The notes under the pieces were generated by a model. It was given only the letters and a program-made list of their open reading frames with translations. It ran no database searches and was not told the origin of the DNA. Positions 12,868-12,891 of a stretch of 12,891 nucleotides of DNA are shown in pieces. The translations under genes were made by a program, and so were the position numbers. Source of the DNA: Veillonellaceae bacterium. Its GTDB lineage: Bacteria; Bacillota; Negativicutes; Veillonellales; Veillonellaceae. How positions within the stretch are numbered: the stretch's first letter is position 1; every line of letters begins with the position of its first letter. The stretch is taken from positions 1-12,891 of the forward strand of contig CAAFQR010000132.1 in the NCBI GenBank assembly GCA_900765165.1, read 5' to 3'.

Positions 12868-12891
12868 TCTAGCCTCCATGCTCCTTGATAA

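Overview
The window looks like chromosome from a low- to moderate-GC Firmicute. I lean towards the Negativicutes (Veillonella/Megasphaera group), because of the GuaA sequence, strong AGGAGG ribosome sites, hairpin-plus-T terminators, an M-box leader and a mix of AT-rich and GC-richer genes. I cannot confirm a genus by eye. All genes except one lie on the minus strand, so the text below runs from high to low coordinates.

Right end: guaA (GMP synthase) ends at a clean terminator. Next is a compact, AT-rich type IV toxin-antitoxin pair of the AbiE family. Its promoter is buried in a perfect 34-bp palindrome. A membrane cytochrome b-like protein with two H-x13-H pairs follows. Then comes a flavodoxin-fold protein with four clustered cysteines, whose promoter has the stretched 19-bp spacer and internal dyad typical of MerR-family control.

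Middle (4963-8040): an Rrf2-family regulator that probably starts at a rare ATT codon, a secreted metallo-beta-lactamase-fold protein (the only plus-strand gene), an Lrp/AsnC regulator divergent from it, and a YwnB-like NAD(P)-binding oxidoreductase. The promoters of the Rrf2 gene and the oxidoreductase gene share a 24-bp identical block. That block contains a perfect -35 box inside an inverted repeat, so the two genes look like one small regulon although they are more than 2 kb apart. A second, spaced half-copy of the operator lies in the oxidoreductase leader.

Left part (1-4945): a recognisable promoter, an M-box (Mg2+) riboswitch and an intrinsic terminator precede an ABC transporter. The transporter has a duplicated, fused permease and a TauB/SsuB-type ATPase, with no substrate-binding protein in the window. 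A MarR regulator and an SbmA/YddA-type ABC transporter (cut by the window edge) follow on the same strand. A magnesium riboswitch in front of an importer from the nitrate/sulfonate/taurine class is the most unusual arrangement here. It suggests that this orphan system serves magnesium or cation homeostasis. No CRISPR array, tRNA, rRNA or insertion sequence was seen.
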